Positions 56,947 through 64,000 of a stretch of 64,000 bases of DNA are shown piece by piece. The notes beneath the pieces are model-generated. The model was given only the letters and a program-made list of their open reading frames with translations, was not told where the DNA came from and did no database searches. Within the stretch, counting starts at the first letter, position 1; each line of letters starts with the position of its first letter. This DNA comes from Brucella tritici (GTDB lineage Bacteria > Pseudomonadota > Alphaproteobacteria > Rhizobiales > Rhizobiaceae): positions 403,217-467,216 of the forward strand of contig NZ_CADEAR010000003.1 in assembly GCF_902825325.1 (NCBI RefSeq), written 5' to 3'. The position numbers and the translations under genes were made by a program.

Positions 56947-58155
56947 ATGCCCCTGGACTGCGACGCATTTCATGCCAGCTGGATAGCGACAGTTCTCAAT
57001 CTCGATTGGCCGTCGCGCAGTTCGTCCCGCCTCGAGGACGATGGCGAACGAATAAATCGCCAGAAGCAAGAATTGATCAGGCTTTTCGATGAAGCATCCG
57101 AGCATGGTATCAATGCCGTCATTTTTCAGGTTTCACCGGCTGCCGATGCATTTTATCAGTCATCCTATTTGCCGTGGTCGTCCTATCTGACTGGAACTTT
57201 GGGTAAAGATCCAGGCTTTGATCCGCTGAAATTTGCAATTCAGGAAGCGCACAAACGCGGCATAGAGCTGCATGCATGGCTTAATCCCTATCGTGTTTCG
57301 ATGGATACGAAGCCGTCTACCCGCAAGGAATTACGGAATTCGTCAAACGAGTCGCCAGTCAGTGTTTTCAAGTCACATCCCGATTGGGTCGCTGTTTCAG
57401 CCGACCGTTATGTCCTTGATCCCGGTATTCCTGCGGTTCGCGAATGGGTGACGAATGTGACGGCGGAGGTCGTGCAGAAATATGATGTCGATGGCATTCA
57501 GTTCGATGATTATTTCTACTACGAAACAGCATCATCGAAACTCAATGACGACAAATCATATGCACAGTTTGGCACACGCTTTTCGAGCAAATACGAATGG
57601 CGTCGCTACAATACTCATACGCTGGTGCGGGAAATTTCGGACAGGATAAAGGCCATCAAACCAAATGTCCGTTTCGGCATCAGCCCGAGCGGCGTTTGGC
57701 GCAATGCTGCGGACGATCCGCGCGGTTCTGCAACCCGTGCCGGAAAAACCAACTATGACGGAGATTTTGCCGACACGCGGCGATGGGTGAAAGAAGGCAT
57801 AATCGACTATATCGCGCCGCAGATTTACTGGTCCTTTGGCCGCAAGGATGTGGCTTACGGAACGATTGCGAAATGGTGGGCAGATACGGTTCGCGGGACG
57901 AAGACCGATCTCTATATTGGCTTGGCACTTTATCGTGCCGGTTCCGGAACCACACTTGAACCCACCTGGCAGGCGGGTGAGGGCGTGACCGAAATTAAAC
58001 GCCAGCTAGAATTCAATGAATCTTTGCCGGAAGTGAAAGGGAGCATTCTCTTTCGCCAGGGTTTCCTCTCCGATCCGAAGCTCAAAGGTGTGTCGAACTA
58101 TCTGAAGAAGACGTGGGTCAAATGCCGGCTGCGAAAAACTGACAGCAAAAAATGA
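56947..58155 (+). CDS. GH10-like glycoside hydrolase (DUF187 / GHL10 family)
   Basis: The 402-aa product matches the YngK/DUF187-type TIM barrel: ASWIATVLNLDWPS, FQVSPAADAFYQSSYLPWSSYLTG, WLNPYRVSMDT, VDGIQFDDYFYY with the likely acid Asp/Glu pair, and FGISPSGVWRNA. Family members are thought to cut bacterial or plant polysaccharides; specificity unknown. I chose ATG 56947, since the upstream part of the frame (from TTG 56914) does not fit. No clear signal peptide from this start, so an intracellular location or a different start is possible. The 540-bp gap following it holds FNR-type boxes. Confidence 0.82.
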   Translation: MPLDCDAFHASWIATVLNLDWPSRSSSRLEDDGERINRQKQELIRLFDEASEHGINAVIFQVSPAADAFYQSSYLPWSSYLTGTLGKDPGFDPLKFAIQEAHKRGIELHAWLNPYRVSMDTKPSTRKELRNSSNESPVSVFKSHPDWVAVSADRYVLDPGIPAVREWVTNVTAEVVQKYDVDGIQFDDYFYYETASSKLNDDKSYAQFGTRFSSKYEWRRYNTHTLVREISDRIKAIKPNVRFGISPSGVWRNAADDPRGSATRAGKTNYDGDFADTRRWVKEGIIDYIAPQIYWSFGRKDVAYGTIAKWWADTVRGTKTDLYIGLALYRAGSGTTLEPTWQAGEGVTEIKRQLEFNESLPEVKGSILFRQGFLSDPKLKGVSNYLKKTWVKCRLRKTDSKK

Positions 58156-58181
58156 CGATGGATTGCTGAATTGTCGTTTGT

Positions 58182-58195
58182 TTGATTGAAATCAA
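58182..58195. promoter_or_regulatory. FNR/FixK-type box at the left of the structured intergenic region
   Basis: TTGAT-TGAA-ATCAA, a perfect match to the consensus, begins 27 bp after the GH10-like stop codon. Rightward class II spacing predicts a start near 58230, just inside the structured region; no strong -10 is visible. No annotated gene begins nearby. Confidence 0.6.
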
Positions 58196-58208
58196 AGAGC
58201 TTCGTTTG

Positions 58209-58404
58209 AGCGGGTGCTAACCAACAATCGTTGCCGGTTTCCACCAGAGTCGGTGACCCGGGGTGCCGAGGCCCTACTCGAATGGCACCCCGGCTAAATC
58301 AATCTGTCGAGCGCATGAGCGCGATCTTTCCGTAACGTCGTCTGTCGACAGCCAGCGGGTGCTGTCGGCGTTGCTCCCCTCTGTTTCATCAAACCAGCAC
58401 CCGC
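58209..58404 (+). other. Structured non-coding region with competing stems
   Basis: AGCGGGTGCT occurs at 58209-58218 and again at 58354-58363. AGCACCCGC at 58396-58404 can pair with either copy: locally as a 10-bp hairpin 58355-58404, or over a long range with 58210-58218. Between them is a perfect 10-bp hairpin, CCGGGGTGCC...GGCACCCCGG (58258-58293, 16-nt loop), and the palindrome CTGTCGACAG. I recognise no known riboswitch or RNA family. It may be a small RNA or leader with alternative folds. Confidence 0.55.
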
Positions 58405-58442
58405 GTCCAATTTCTATAAGAATGGGAACCTTTTAGCAGTTC

Positions 58443-58456
58443 TTGATCCTAATCAA
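58443..58456. promoter_or_regulatory. FNR/FixK-type box upstream of the HlyD-ABC operon
   Basis: TTGAT-CCTA-ATCAA, a perfect consensus match, lies 241 bp before the hlyD-like start. With class II spacing transcription would begin near 58491, giving a 206-nt leader that includes a possible short open frame. Confidence 0.65.
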
Positions 58457-58609
58457 GGCTGGCAGTTGCGATTGCGATTAGAGCAAGCTTAACCGGGCGT
58501 TTGCGATTCTGGATCGTTTCCCCCAATTCACCGGTTGCTAAATGAGAAGGTAGTTCCATATCCTCCCGAGAAGGTTCTGGCTGATGTCAGAGGCGGGGCG
58601 GTGGGGACA

Positions 58610-58669
58610 ATGAAAATCCTTGCAGACAGCGACCGCCCGCCGGTGCTTCATTTGAAGGCGGTGTTGTGA
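58610..58669 (+). CDS. Possible leader ORF (19 codons) upstream of the HlyD gene
   Basis: ATG at 58610 opens MKILADSDRPPVLHLKAVL and a TGA stop, with GGTGGGG 3 nt before it. It lies wholly within the long leader of the HlyD operon, ending 27 nt before the hlyD-like start. Function and translation are uncertain, and it has no sequence family. Could be chance. Confidence 0.25.
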   Translation: MKILADSDRPPVLHLKAVL

Positions 58670-58696
58670 AGACGATGGCAATGAGGGTGTTTCGTT

Positions 58697-59764
58697 ATGG
58701 CTTTCAACCGTAAACAATGGATATTGGCTGGCGCGATTATCGTCCTTGCCACAGGCGGATATTATGCCTGGAAAACGCTGAACGGCGACGGGTTGCCGGA
58801 AGGCATCGCCAAGGGCAACGGTCGCATCGAGGCGGTTGAAATCGATATTTCGACAAAGAGTCCAGGGCGCATTCGCGAAATCCTCGCGGATGAGGGCGAT
58901 TTCGTGCAGGCAAATGACATCCTCGCTCGCATGGATACGGATCAACTGGAAAGCCAGCGCAAGCAGGCTGAGGCGCAATTGCGCCGGGCGCAAATAAGTA
59001 TTGAAACTGCGAACAGTCTGGTCAAACAGCGGCAAGCGGAACAGACAGCCGCCGAGGCGACTGTGGCCCAGCGTGAAGCACAGTTTAATGCAGCGCAACG
59101 CCGTTTCACTCGCTCGCAGCAACTGGTAGAAACGCGCACAGTCTCGCAACAGGTTCTCGACGATGATCGCGCGACTGCGGAGGGTGCTGAAGCTGCTGTT
59201 GGGGCGGCTAAGGCGCAACTGGCTGCGACGGAAGCGGCCATTAGTGCCGCCAAAGCGCAGGTCGTTGACGCTGAAGCGTCTGTTGAGGCTGCGAAGGCTG
59301 CGATTGCGAGTGTTGAAGCTGATATTCGTGATGCTACGCTGGTAGCGCCGAAGCCGGGCCGGGTCCAGTATCGTGTGGCCCAACCAGGCGAGGTACTGTC
59401 TGCTGGTGGGCGAGTCCTCAATCTCGTTGATCTCAGCGATGTCTATATGACCTTTTTCCTACCTACAGCGCAGGCTGGCCGTGTTGCCATAGGTGCCGAT
59501 GCACGCATCGTCCTTGATGCGGCACCGCAATATGTTATTCCCGCCAAAATCAGCTTTGTGGCAGATGTGGCGCAATTTACGCCAAAGACCGTGGAAACGG
59601 AGGAGGAGCGCCAGAAACTCGTGTTCCGCGTCAAAGCGAAGGTTCCACAAGAACTGCTTGAGAAATACATAAAGCAGGTGAAAACCGGATTGCCGGGTAT
59701 GGCCTATGTCAAGCTTGATCCTGATGCTGAGTGGCCGAAGAATCTCGCGGAAACCGTGAAATGA
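58697..59764 (+). CDS. HlyD family membrane fusion protein
   Basis: Periplasmic adaptor of an ABC export system, YhiI-like. The 355-aa product has an N-terminal helix (residues 8-26), a biotinyl-lipoyl-like segment ([22 protein letters not shown]), an unusually long Ala/Gln-rich coiled coil (about residues 75-205) and a C-terminal beta-barrel ([32 protein letters not shown]). Its TGA overlaps the ABC gene start (ATGA), so both are coupled. GAGGG lies 7 nt before the start. Upstream lie an FNR-type box and a structured region. Confidence 0.92.
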   Translation: MAFNRKQWILAGAIIVLATGGYYAWKTLNGDGLPEGIAKGNGRIEAVEIDISTKSPGRIREILADEGDFVQANDILARMDTDQLESQRKQAEAQLRRAQISIETANSLVKQRQAEQTAAEATVAQREAQFNAAQRRFTRSQQLVETRTVSQQVLDDDRATAEGAEAAVGAAKAQLAATEAAISAAKAQVVDAEASVEAAKAAIASVEADIRDATLVAPKPGRVQYRVAQPGEVLSAGGRVLNLVDLSDVYMTFFLPTAQAGRVAIGADARIVLDAAPQYVIPAKISFVADVAQFTPKTVETEEERQKLVFRVKAKVPQELLEKYIKQVKTGLPGMAYVKLDPDAEWPKNLAETVK

Positions 59765-62541
59765 ACGATGTTCCGGTCAAAGCTGGCGCCAATGACGACA
59801 GCTTTGTCGTCCGAGCGCAAGGTGTAGGGCTGACCTACGGGAGAACGCGCGCCCTGCGCGATGTTAATCTTGATATTCCCGCCGGCCGTATGGTCGGCCT
59901 GATCGGACCTGACGGGGTTGGAAAATCAAGTCTGTTATCGTTGGTCGCCGGAGCGCGGACTATACAGCAGGGCAGCATCGAGGTTCTTGGTGGTGATATT
60001 TCGGATAAGCGTCATCTTCAGTCCGCCTATCCCCGTATCGCCTATATGCCGCAAGGACTTGGAAAGAACCTCTATCCCACGCTTTCGGTGTTCGAGAATA
60101 TCGACTTTTTCGGACGGCTGTTCGGACATGATCGAAAAGAGCGTGAACGTCGCATCGCCGATCTTTTAGGCCGCACGGGCATGTCGGCTTTCGCGGATCG
60201 CCCGGCTGGCAAACTATCAGGCGGTATGAAGCAGAAGACCAGCCTCTGTTGCTCGCTCATTCATGATCCTGACCTGCTTATACTTGATGAGCCGACGACC
60301 GGTGTTGACCCTCTATCCCGGCGCCAGTTCTGGGAAATGATCAATGATATCCGGAAGGACCGCCCCGGAATGAGCGTCATCGTCGCCACAGCCTATATGG
60401 AAGAAGCGCAGGGCTTCGACTGGCTGATTGCCATGAATGATGGGCAGATTCTGGCGACGGGTACACCGCAGGAATTGCTGGAGCGCACCAACACTCCAAA
60501 TCTCGATGCAGCTTTCATCGCGCTCCTGCCAGAAGAATTGCGGAAAGGCCATCAGGATATCGAAATTCCGCGCCGCGATTTCGGTGCGGATGCAGAAATC
60601 GCGATTGAAGCAGAACATGTCACCGTTCGCTTCGGCAGCTTTACTGCGGTGAATGATGTGAGTTTTCGAATTCCGCGTGGTGAAATCTTCGGGTTTTTGG
60701 GGTCGAATGGTTGCGGCAAAACCACGACAATGAAGGTTTTGACCGGGCTGTTACCAGCCAGCGAGGGGACGGCGAAACTGTTCGGGCGCGAAGTCGATCC
60801 CAAGGATATCGATATACGTCGCCGTGTCGGCTACATGACTCAGGCATTCTCGCTCTATTCGGAACTGACCGTTCGTCAAAATCTCGAACTTCATGCCAAG
60901 CTTTTCGGTATGGAGCCGGTATTGACCGAACAGCGCATCAAGGAACTGACCGAGCGTCTCGACCTAGCTGGTGTCATGGATGTGTTGCCCGATGCCATGC
61001 CGCTGGGCATTCGTCAGCGCCTGTCGCTCGCTGTGGCCTTGATCCATTCGCCCGATATTCTCATTCTTGATGAGCCGACATCTGGTGTGGACCCGGTGGC
61101 TCGTGATGCTTTCTGGCAAATCCTCGCCAATCTGTCGCGCCAAGACAATGTGACGATCTTCGTTTCTACTCATTTCATGAATGAAGCCGAACTTTGCGAC
61201 CGGATTTCGCTGATGCACGCTGGTAAAGTTCTGATCAGCGACACACCGAAGGCGATTACCGAAAGTCGCCACGCCAAGACGTTGGAAGAAGCCTTCGTTG
61301 CATATCTTCAGGATGCCATCGGCGAAACAGAACAGTCAGCCCCATTACCTGCAATTCTTCCAGAACAGGCGACGGAGGCAGGGGAAACACATCCAAAGAA
61401 GGCTTCAAGCTGGTTACCCGACCTGCGGCGCATGCTGGCTTATACGCGGCGTGAGGCATTGGAACTGAAACGTGATCCGATCCGTGCAACGCTTGCCATT
61501 CTCGGTAGCGTCATCCTGATGTTCGTTATCGGTTACGGAATTAATCTGGATGTCGAAAATCTGAAGTTTGCGGTGCTTGATCGTGACGATACGACGATCA
61601 GTCGTGATTATACCCAGCAGATTGCGGGTTCGCGCTATTTCTCTGAGCAACCTGCCTTAACAGATTACGATGATCTTGATCGACGGATGCGTGACGGTGA
61701 AATCAGTCTTGCTATTGAAATTCCACCGAATTTCGGCGCAGATGTAATGCGCGGACGCCCCGTGGAAGTAGCTGCGTGGATTGACGGCGCGATGCCGTCT
61801 CGTGCTGAGACAGTTAAAGGCTATGTTCAGGGGATGCATGCCAACTGGCTGGCGCAGAAAGCCCGCGAGCTTTATGGTAGCGCTGCCACGGTCGGCAGTT
61901 TCAATCTGGAGATACGCTACCGTTATAACCCAGATGTACAAAGCCTCGTGGCAATGGTGCCGGCGGTCATTCCGCTGCTGCTTCTCATGATCCCTGCAAT
62001 GCTGGCAGTACTGAGTGTCGTTCGGGAAAAGGAATTGGGCTCGATTATCAATTTCTACGTGACGCCCGTGACGAAATTTGAGTTTCTGTTCGGCAAGCAG
62101 TTACCCTATATCGGGCTGGCGTTTCTCAACTTCCTGATGCTGACTGCCTTTGCGGTGTTTATTTTCCAGGTGCCGTTCACGGGGAGCTTTCCGACTTATG
62201 CGCTGGCGGCGCTGCTCTATGTGACGATTGCGACCGGCATGGGGTTGGTGCTGTCCACTTTCATGAACAGCCAGATCGCAGCGATTTTCGGAACAGCGCT
62301 GTTGACACTCATTCCGGCTGTACAATATTCTGGTATTATTGATCCCGTATCGTCGCTGCAAGGTGCAGGAGCGTTCATCGGTAAAATCTATCCGGCGACC
62401 TATTTTGTGACCATTTCGCGCGGGGTTTTCTCGAAGGCGTTAGGATTTGCCGATCTAGCAAGTTCGTTTCTACCCCTATTGATAGCGGTGCCGGTACTCA
62501 TGGTGCTCGCCATCGTTCTTCTCAAGAAACAGGCGAGCTAA
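59761..62541 (+). CDS. ABC transporter with two ATPase domains fused to an ABC-2 permease (RbbA/YhiH type)
   Basis: The 926-aa product has NBD1 (Walker A GPDGVGKS at residues 49-56, signature LSGGMKQK), NBD2 (Walker A GSNGCGKT at 314-321, degenerate signature LGIRQRLSL), and a C-terminal ABC-2 permease (about residues 560-926) with six hydrophobic segments. This matches YhiH/RbbA, which in E. coli pairs with a HlyD-like YhiI and a YhhJ permease. The order HlyD, ATPase, permease is the same here. Export substrate is unknown, perhaps a drug or lipid. Overlaps the HlyD gene by 4 nt; the permease starts 1 nt downstream. Confidence 0.92.
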   Translation: MNDVPVKAGANDDSFVVRAQGVGLTYGRTRALRDVNLDIPAGRMVGLIGPDGVGKSSLLSLVAGARTIQQGSIEVLGGDISDKRHLQSAYPRIAYMPQGLGKNLYPTLSVFENIDFFGRLFGHDRKERERRIADLLGRTGMSAFADRPAGKLSGGMKQKTSLCCSLIHDPDLLILDEPTTGVDPLSRRQFWEMINDIRKDRPGMSVIVATAYMEEAQGFDWLIAMNDGQILATGTPQELLERTNTPNLDAAFIALLPEELRKGHQDIEIPRRDFGADAEIAIEAEHVTVRFGSFTAVNDVSFRIPRGEIFGFLGSNGCGKTTTMKVLTGLLPASEGTAKLFGREVDPKDIDIRRRVGYMTQAFSLYSELTVRQNLELHAKLFGMEPVLTEQRIKELTERLDLAGVMDVLPDAMPLGIRQRLSLAVALIHSPDILILDEPTSGVDPVARDAFWQILANLSRQDNVTIFVSTHFMNEAELCDRISLMHAGKVLISDTPKAITESRHAKTLEEAFVAYLQDAIGETEQSAPLPAILPEQATEAGETHPKKASSWLPDLRRMLAYTRREALELKRDPIRATLAILGSVILMFVIGYGINLDVENLKFAVLDRDDTTISRDYTQQIAGSRYFSEQPALTDYDDLDRRMRDGEISLAIEIPPNFGADVMRGRPVEVAAWIDGAMPSRAETVKGYVQGMHANWLAQKARELYGSAATVGSFNLEIRYRYNPDVQSLVAMVPAVIPLLLLMIPAMLAVLSVVREKELGSIINFYVTPVTKFEFLFGKQLPYIGLAFLNFLMLTAFAVFIFQVPFTGSFPTYALAALLYVTIATGMGLVLSTFMNSQIAAIFGTALLTLIPAVQYSGIIDPVSSLQGAGAFIGKIYPATYFVTISRGVFSKALGFADLASSFLPLLIAVPVLMVLAIVLLKKQAS

Positions 62542-62542
62542 G

Positions 62543-63655
62543 ATGCGGATATCCAACGTATTCCAGCTTGGCGTGAAGGAACTGCGTGGCCTTGCACGTG
62601 ACCCGATGCTGATGATCCTCATCGTCTACGCTTTCACGCTTGCGATCTATACAGCCTCTAAGGCGATGCCTGAGACTCTCAACAATGCGGCGATAGCAAT
62701 CGTAGATGAAGACCAGTCGCCGGTTTCGAGCCGGATAACGACAGCATTCTATCCGCCATATTTCGTGCCTCCGAAGTTGATTTCATCCTATGAGATGGAT
62801 GCCCGGATGGATGAGGGGCTGGATACATTTGCACTGAACATACCGCCGAATTTCCAGCGTGATCTTCTGGCAGGCCGCTCACCAACAATCCAACTCAATG
62901 TCGATGCAACCCGGATGAGCCAAGCCTTTACCGGGGGCGGTTATGTGCAGTCGATTGTGTCGAGCGAGGTAAGCGAATTCCTCAACCGCTATCGCGGTAG
63001 CGCACAAACGCCCGTTGAACTCAATCTCAGGGCGAGATTCAATCAGGATTTGAACAAGGGCTGGTTCGGTGCGATCAACAATGTGATTTCATCGGTTACG
63101 ATGCTGTCGATTATCCTGACGGGCGCGGCGCTCATTCGGGAACGCGAACATGGAACCATCGAACATCTATTGGTGATGCCCGTCACGCCGGTTGAAATCA
63201 TGGTCAGCAAGATATGGTCGATGGGGTTGGTTGTGCTGGTCGCTTCGGCTTTTGCGTTGGTTTTTGTAGTCCAAGGCCTACTTGCCGTACCGATCTATGG
63301 GTCGGTGTTGCTTTTTCTGGTTGGTGCGGCGCTCCAGCTTTTCGCAACCACCAGTCTCGGTATCTTTCTGGCGACATCGGCTGGCTCCATGCCGCAGTTT
63401 GGTATGTTGCTGATGCTGGTGCTTTTGCCTTTGCAGGTGCTTTCAGGGGGGACAACGCCCCGTGAAAGCATGCCCGAGATCATCCAGACAATCATGCTGG
63501 CCGCGCCGAATACGCATTTCGTCATATTGGCGCAATCGATCCTGTTTCGCGGGGCAGGGCTGGGCGTCGTCTGGCCGCAATTTCTGGCACTGATCGTTAT
63601 TGGTTCCGTGCTGTTCTACTTTGCGCTTCAGCGTTTCCGTGCATTTCTGAGATAG
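62543..63655 (+). CDS. ABC-2 type transporter permease (YhhJ-like)
   Basis: The 370-aa inner-membrane protein has an N-terminal helix (residues 18-38), a large periplasmic domain (to about residue 175) and five C-terminal helices, with the ABC-2 motif LIREREHGTIEHLLVMPVTPVEIMVSKIW. It begins 1 nt after the upstream gene and completes the HlyD/RbbA/YhhJ-type export operon. A short AT-rich gap then leads to the transposase. No terminator with T-run is obvious. Confidence 0.9.
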   Translation: MRISNVFQLGVKELRGLARDPMLMILIVYAFTLAIYTASKAMPETLNNAAIAIVDEDQSPVSSRITTAFYPPYFVPPKLISSYEMDARMDEGLDTFALNIPPNFQRDLLAGRSPTIQLNVDATRMSQAFTGGGYVQSIVSSEVSEFLNRYRGSAQTPVELNLRARFNQDLNKGWFGAINNVISSVTMLSIILTGAALIREREHGTIEHLLVMPVTPVEIMVSKIWSMGLVVLVASAFALVFVVQGLLAVPIYGSVLLFLVGAALQLFATTSLGIFLATSAGSMPQFGMLLMLVLLPLQVLSGGTTPRESMPEIIQTIMLAAPNTHFVILAQSILFRGAGLGVVWPQFLALIVIGSVLFYFALQRFRAFLR

Positions 63656-63742
63656 GAAAATTCTTTGAAATCAGGAAGCTGAATCCATTCCTTGCGAATG
63701 TGATTCAGTTTTCTGTACCGGATTGCGCTTTAGGCTCCAGAC

Positions 63743-64000
63743 TCAATTGATCCACCATGTGACGATGGCGGCGATGTAGCAGGTCGCCGCGAAGTTAATC
63801 ATGAGCTTGTCATATCGTGTCGCGACGCGCCTCCAATCCTTGAGGCGGCAGAAGGTGCATTCGATGATATTTCGCCGTCGATAGGCGATGGGGTCGAACG
63901 GCCTGATCCGCTTTCGGGTTGGCTTGTTGGGAATGACCGGTTGCGTGCCTCGCGTTGCAAGGAAGTCTCGCAAAGCGTCGCTGTCGTAAGCAGTGTCTGC
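63743..64000 (-). mobile_element. IS5-type transposase, C-terminal part (runs off the window)
   Basis: On the minus strand the frame reads ADTAYDSDALRDFLATRGTQPVIPNKPTRKRIRPFDPIAYRRRNIIECTFCRLKDWRRVATRYDKL, the catalytic-core end of an IS5/IS427-group DDE transposase: DTAYDSD carries the second Asp and the RRRNIIECTFCRLKDWRRVATRYDK segment carries the Glu. The coding region continues past position 64000, so its start is not seen. The stop is at 63743; terminal inverted repeats and target duplication cannot be defined here. It lies 87 bp after the export operon. Confidence 0.85.

Overview
The window is a continuous piece of an alphaproteobacterial (Hyphomicrobiales) chromosome. It most resembles the Brucella/Ochrobactrum group. 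This rests on recognition, not a search: a circularly permuted two-piece tmRNA gene, a BA14K-type secreted protein, a bamD-recN-ligA cluster, the thyA-folA-hflK-hflC-DUF2065-degP block, rhizobial-type intergenic repeats, and FNR/FixK-type operator palindromes. Coding density is high and codon use looks even. Apart from a transposase at the right edge I see no prophage, integrative element, CRISPR array, rRNA or tRNA.

Layout. 0.3-5.9 kb: outer-membrane assembly lipoprotein BamD, RecN, NAD-dependent DNA ligase and a DUF2461 protein. 6.0-10.5 kb: AzlCD-type amino-acid exporter, then PepP, PrmA and a Sco copper protein on the minus strand. 10.8-13.1 kb: a Stealth-type sugar-phosphate transferase, a hexapeptide acetyltransferase and CreA. 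13.2-19 kb: UvrD/PcrA helicase carrying an in-frame insertion, an unusual kinase-like protein with an AMP-binding_C-like tail, and a GlcG-like/GlcD-like pair. 19.1-24.4 kb: a 1278-aa AsmA protein, two overlapping small genes (DUF4169, ribbon-helix-helix), a 59-aa membrane protein behind an FNR-type promoter, and SspB. 24.5-27.3 kb: divergent TetR/Bcr-CflA drug exporter pair with a double operator, then the tmRNA gene. 27.3-33.1 kb: DUF2853, thymidylate synthase, DHFR, HflKC, DUF2065 and a Do-like protease.

33.3-39.6 kb: flavoprotein, GNAT, SerB, MiaA, a membrane diguanylate cyclase and a HerA-like ATPase. 39.7-42.4 kb: ilv operon (acetolactate synthase large and small subunits) preceded by an Ile/Leu/Val leader peptide and attenuator. 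42.4-48.9 kb: LysE exporter, threonine dehydratase family enzyme, RecD-like helicase, SpoIIAA-like protein, PdxJ and Kup. 49.0-50.7 kb: AefR-like TetR with its own palindrome, then ilvC. 51.1-55.8 kb: PLP aminotransferase, BA14K protein, EEP phosphatase, Nudix hydrolase and PhzF. 55.8-63.7 kb: a block with three FNR/FixK-type boxes: flavin-binding PNPOx-like protein, universal stress protein, GH10-like glycosidase, a 540-bp structured intergenic region and a HlyD/RbbA-like/ABC-2 export operon. The window ends inside an IS5-type transposase.

Functional threads: branched-chain amino acid synthesis (ilv leader, ilvI, ilvH, ilvC) and export (AzlCD, LysE); proteostasis (tmRNA, SspB, HflKC, Do protease, PrmA, PepP); DNA repair (RecN, LigA, UvrD, RecD-like, HerA-like); and a probable low-oxygen response (55.8-63.7 kb and 23.5 kb). 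No single new defence or metabolic island is evident. The least explained signals are the structured intergenic region at 58.2-58.4 kb, the FNR-promoted 59-aa membrane protein, the kinase/AMP-binding_C-like fusion and the insertion in UvrD.
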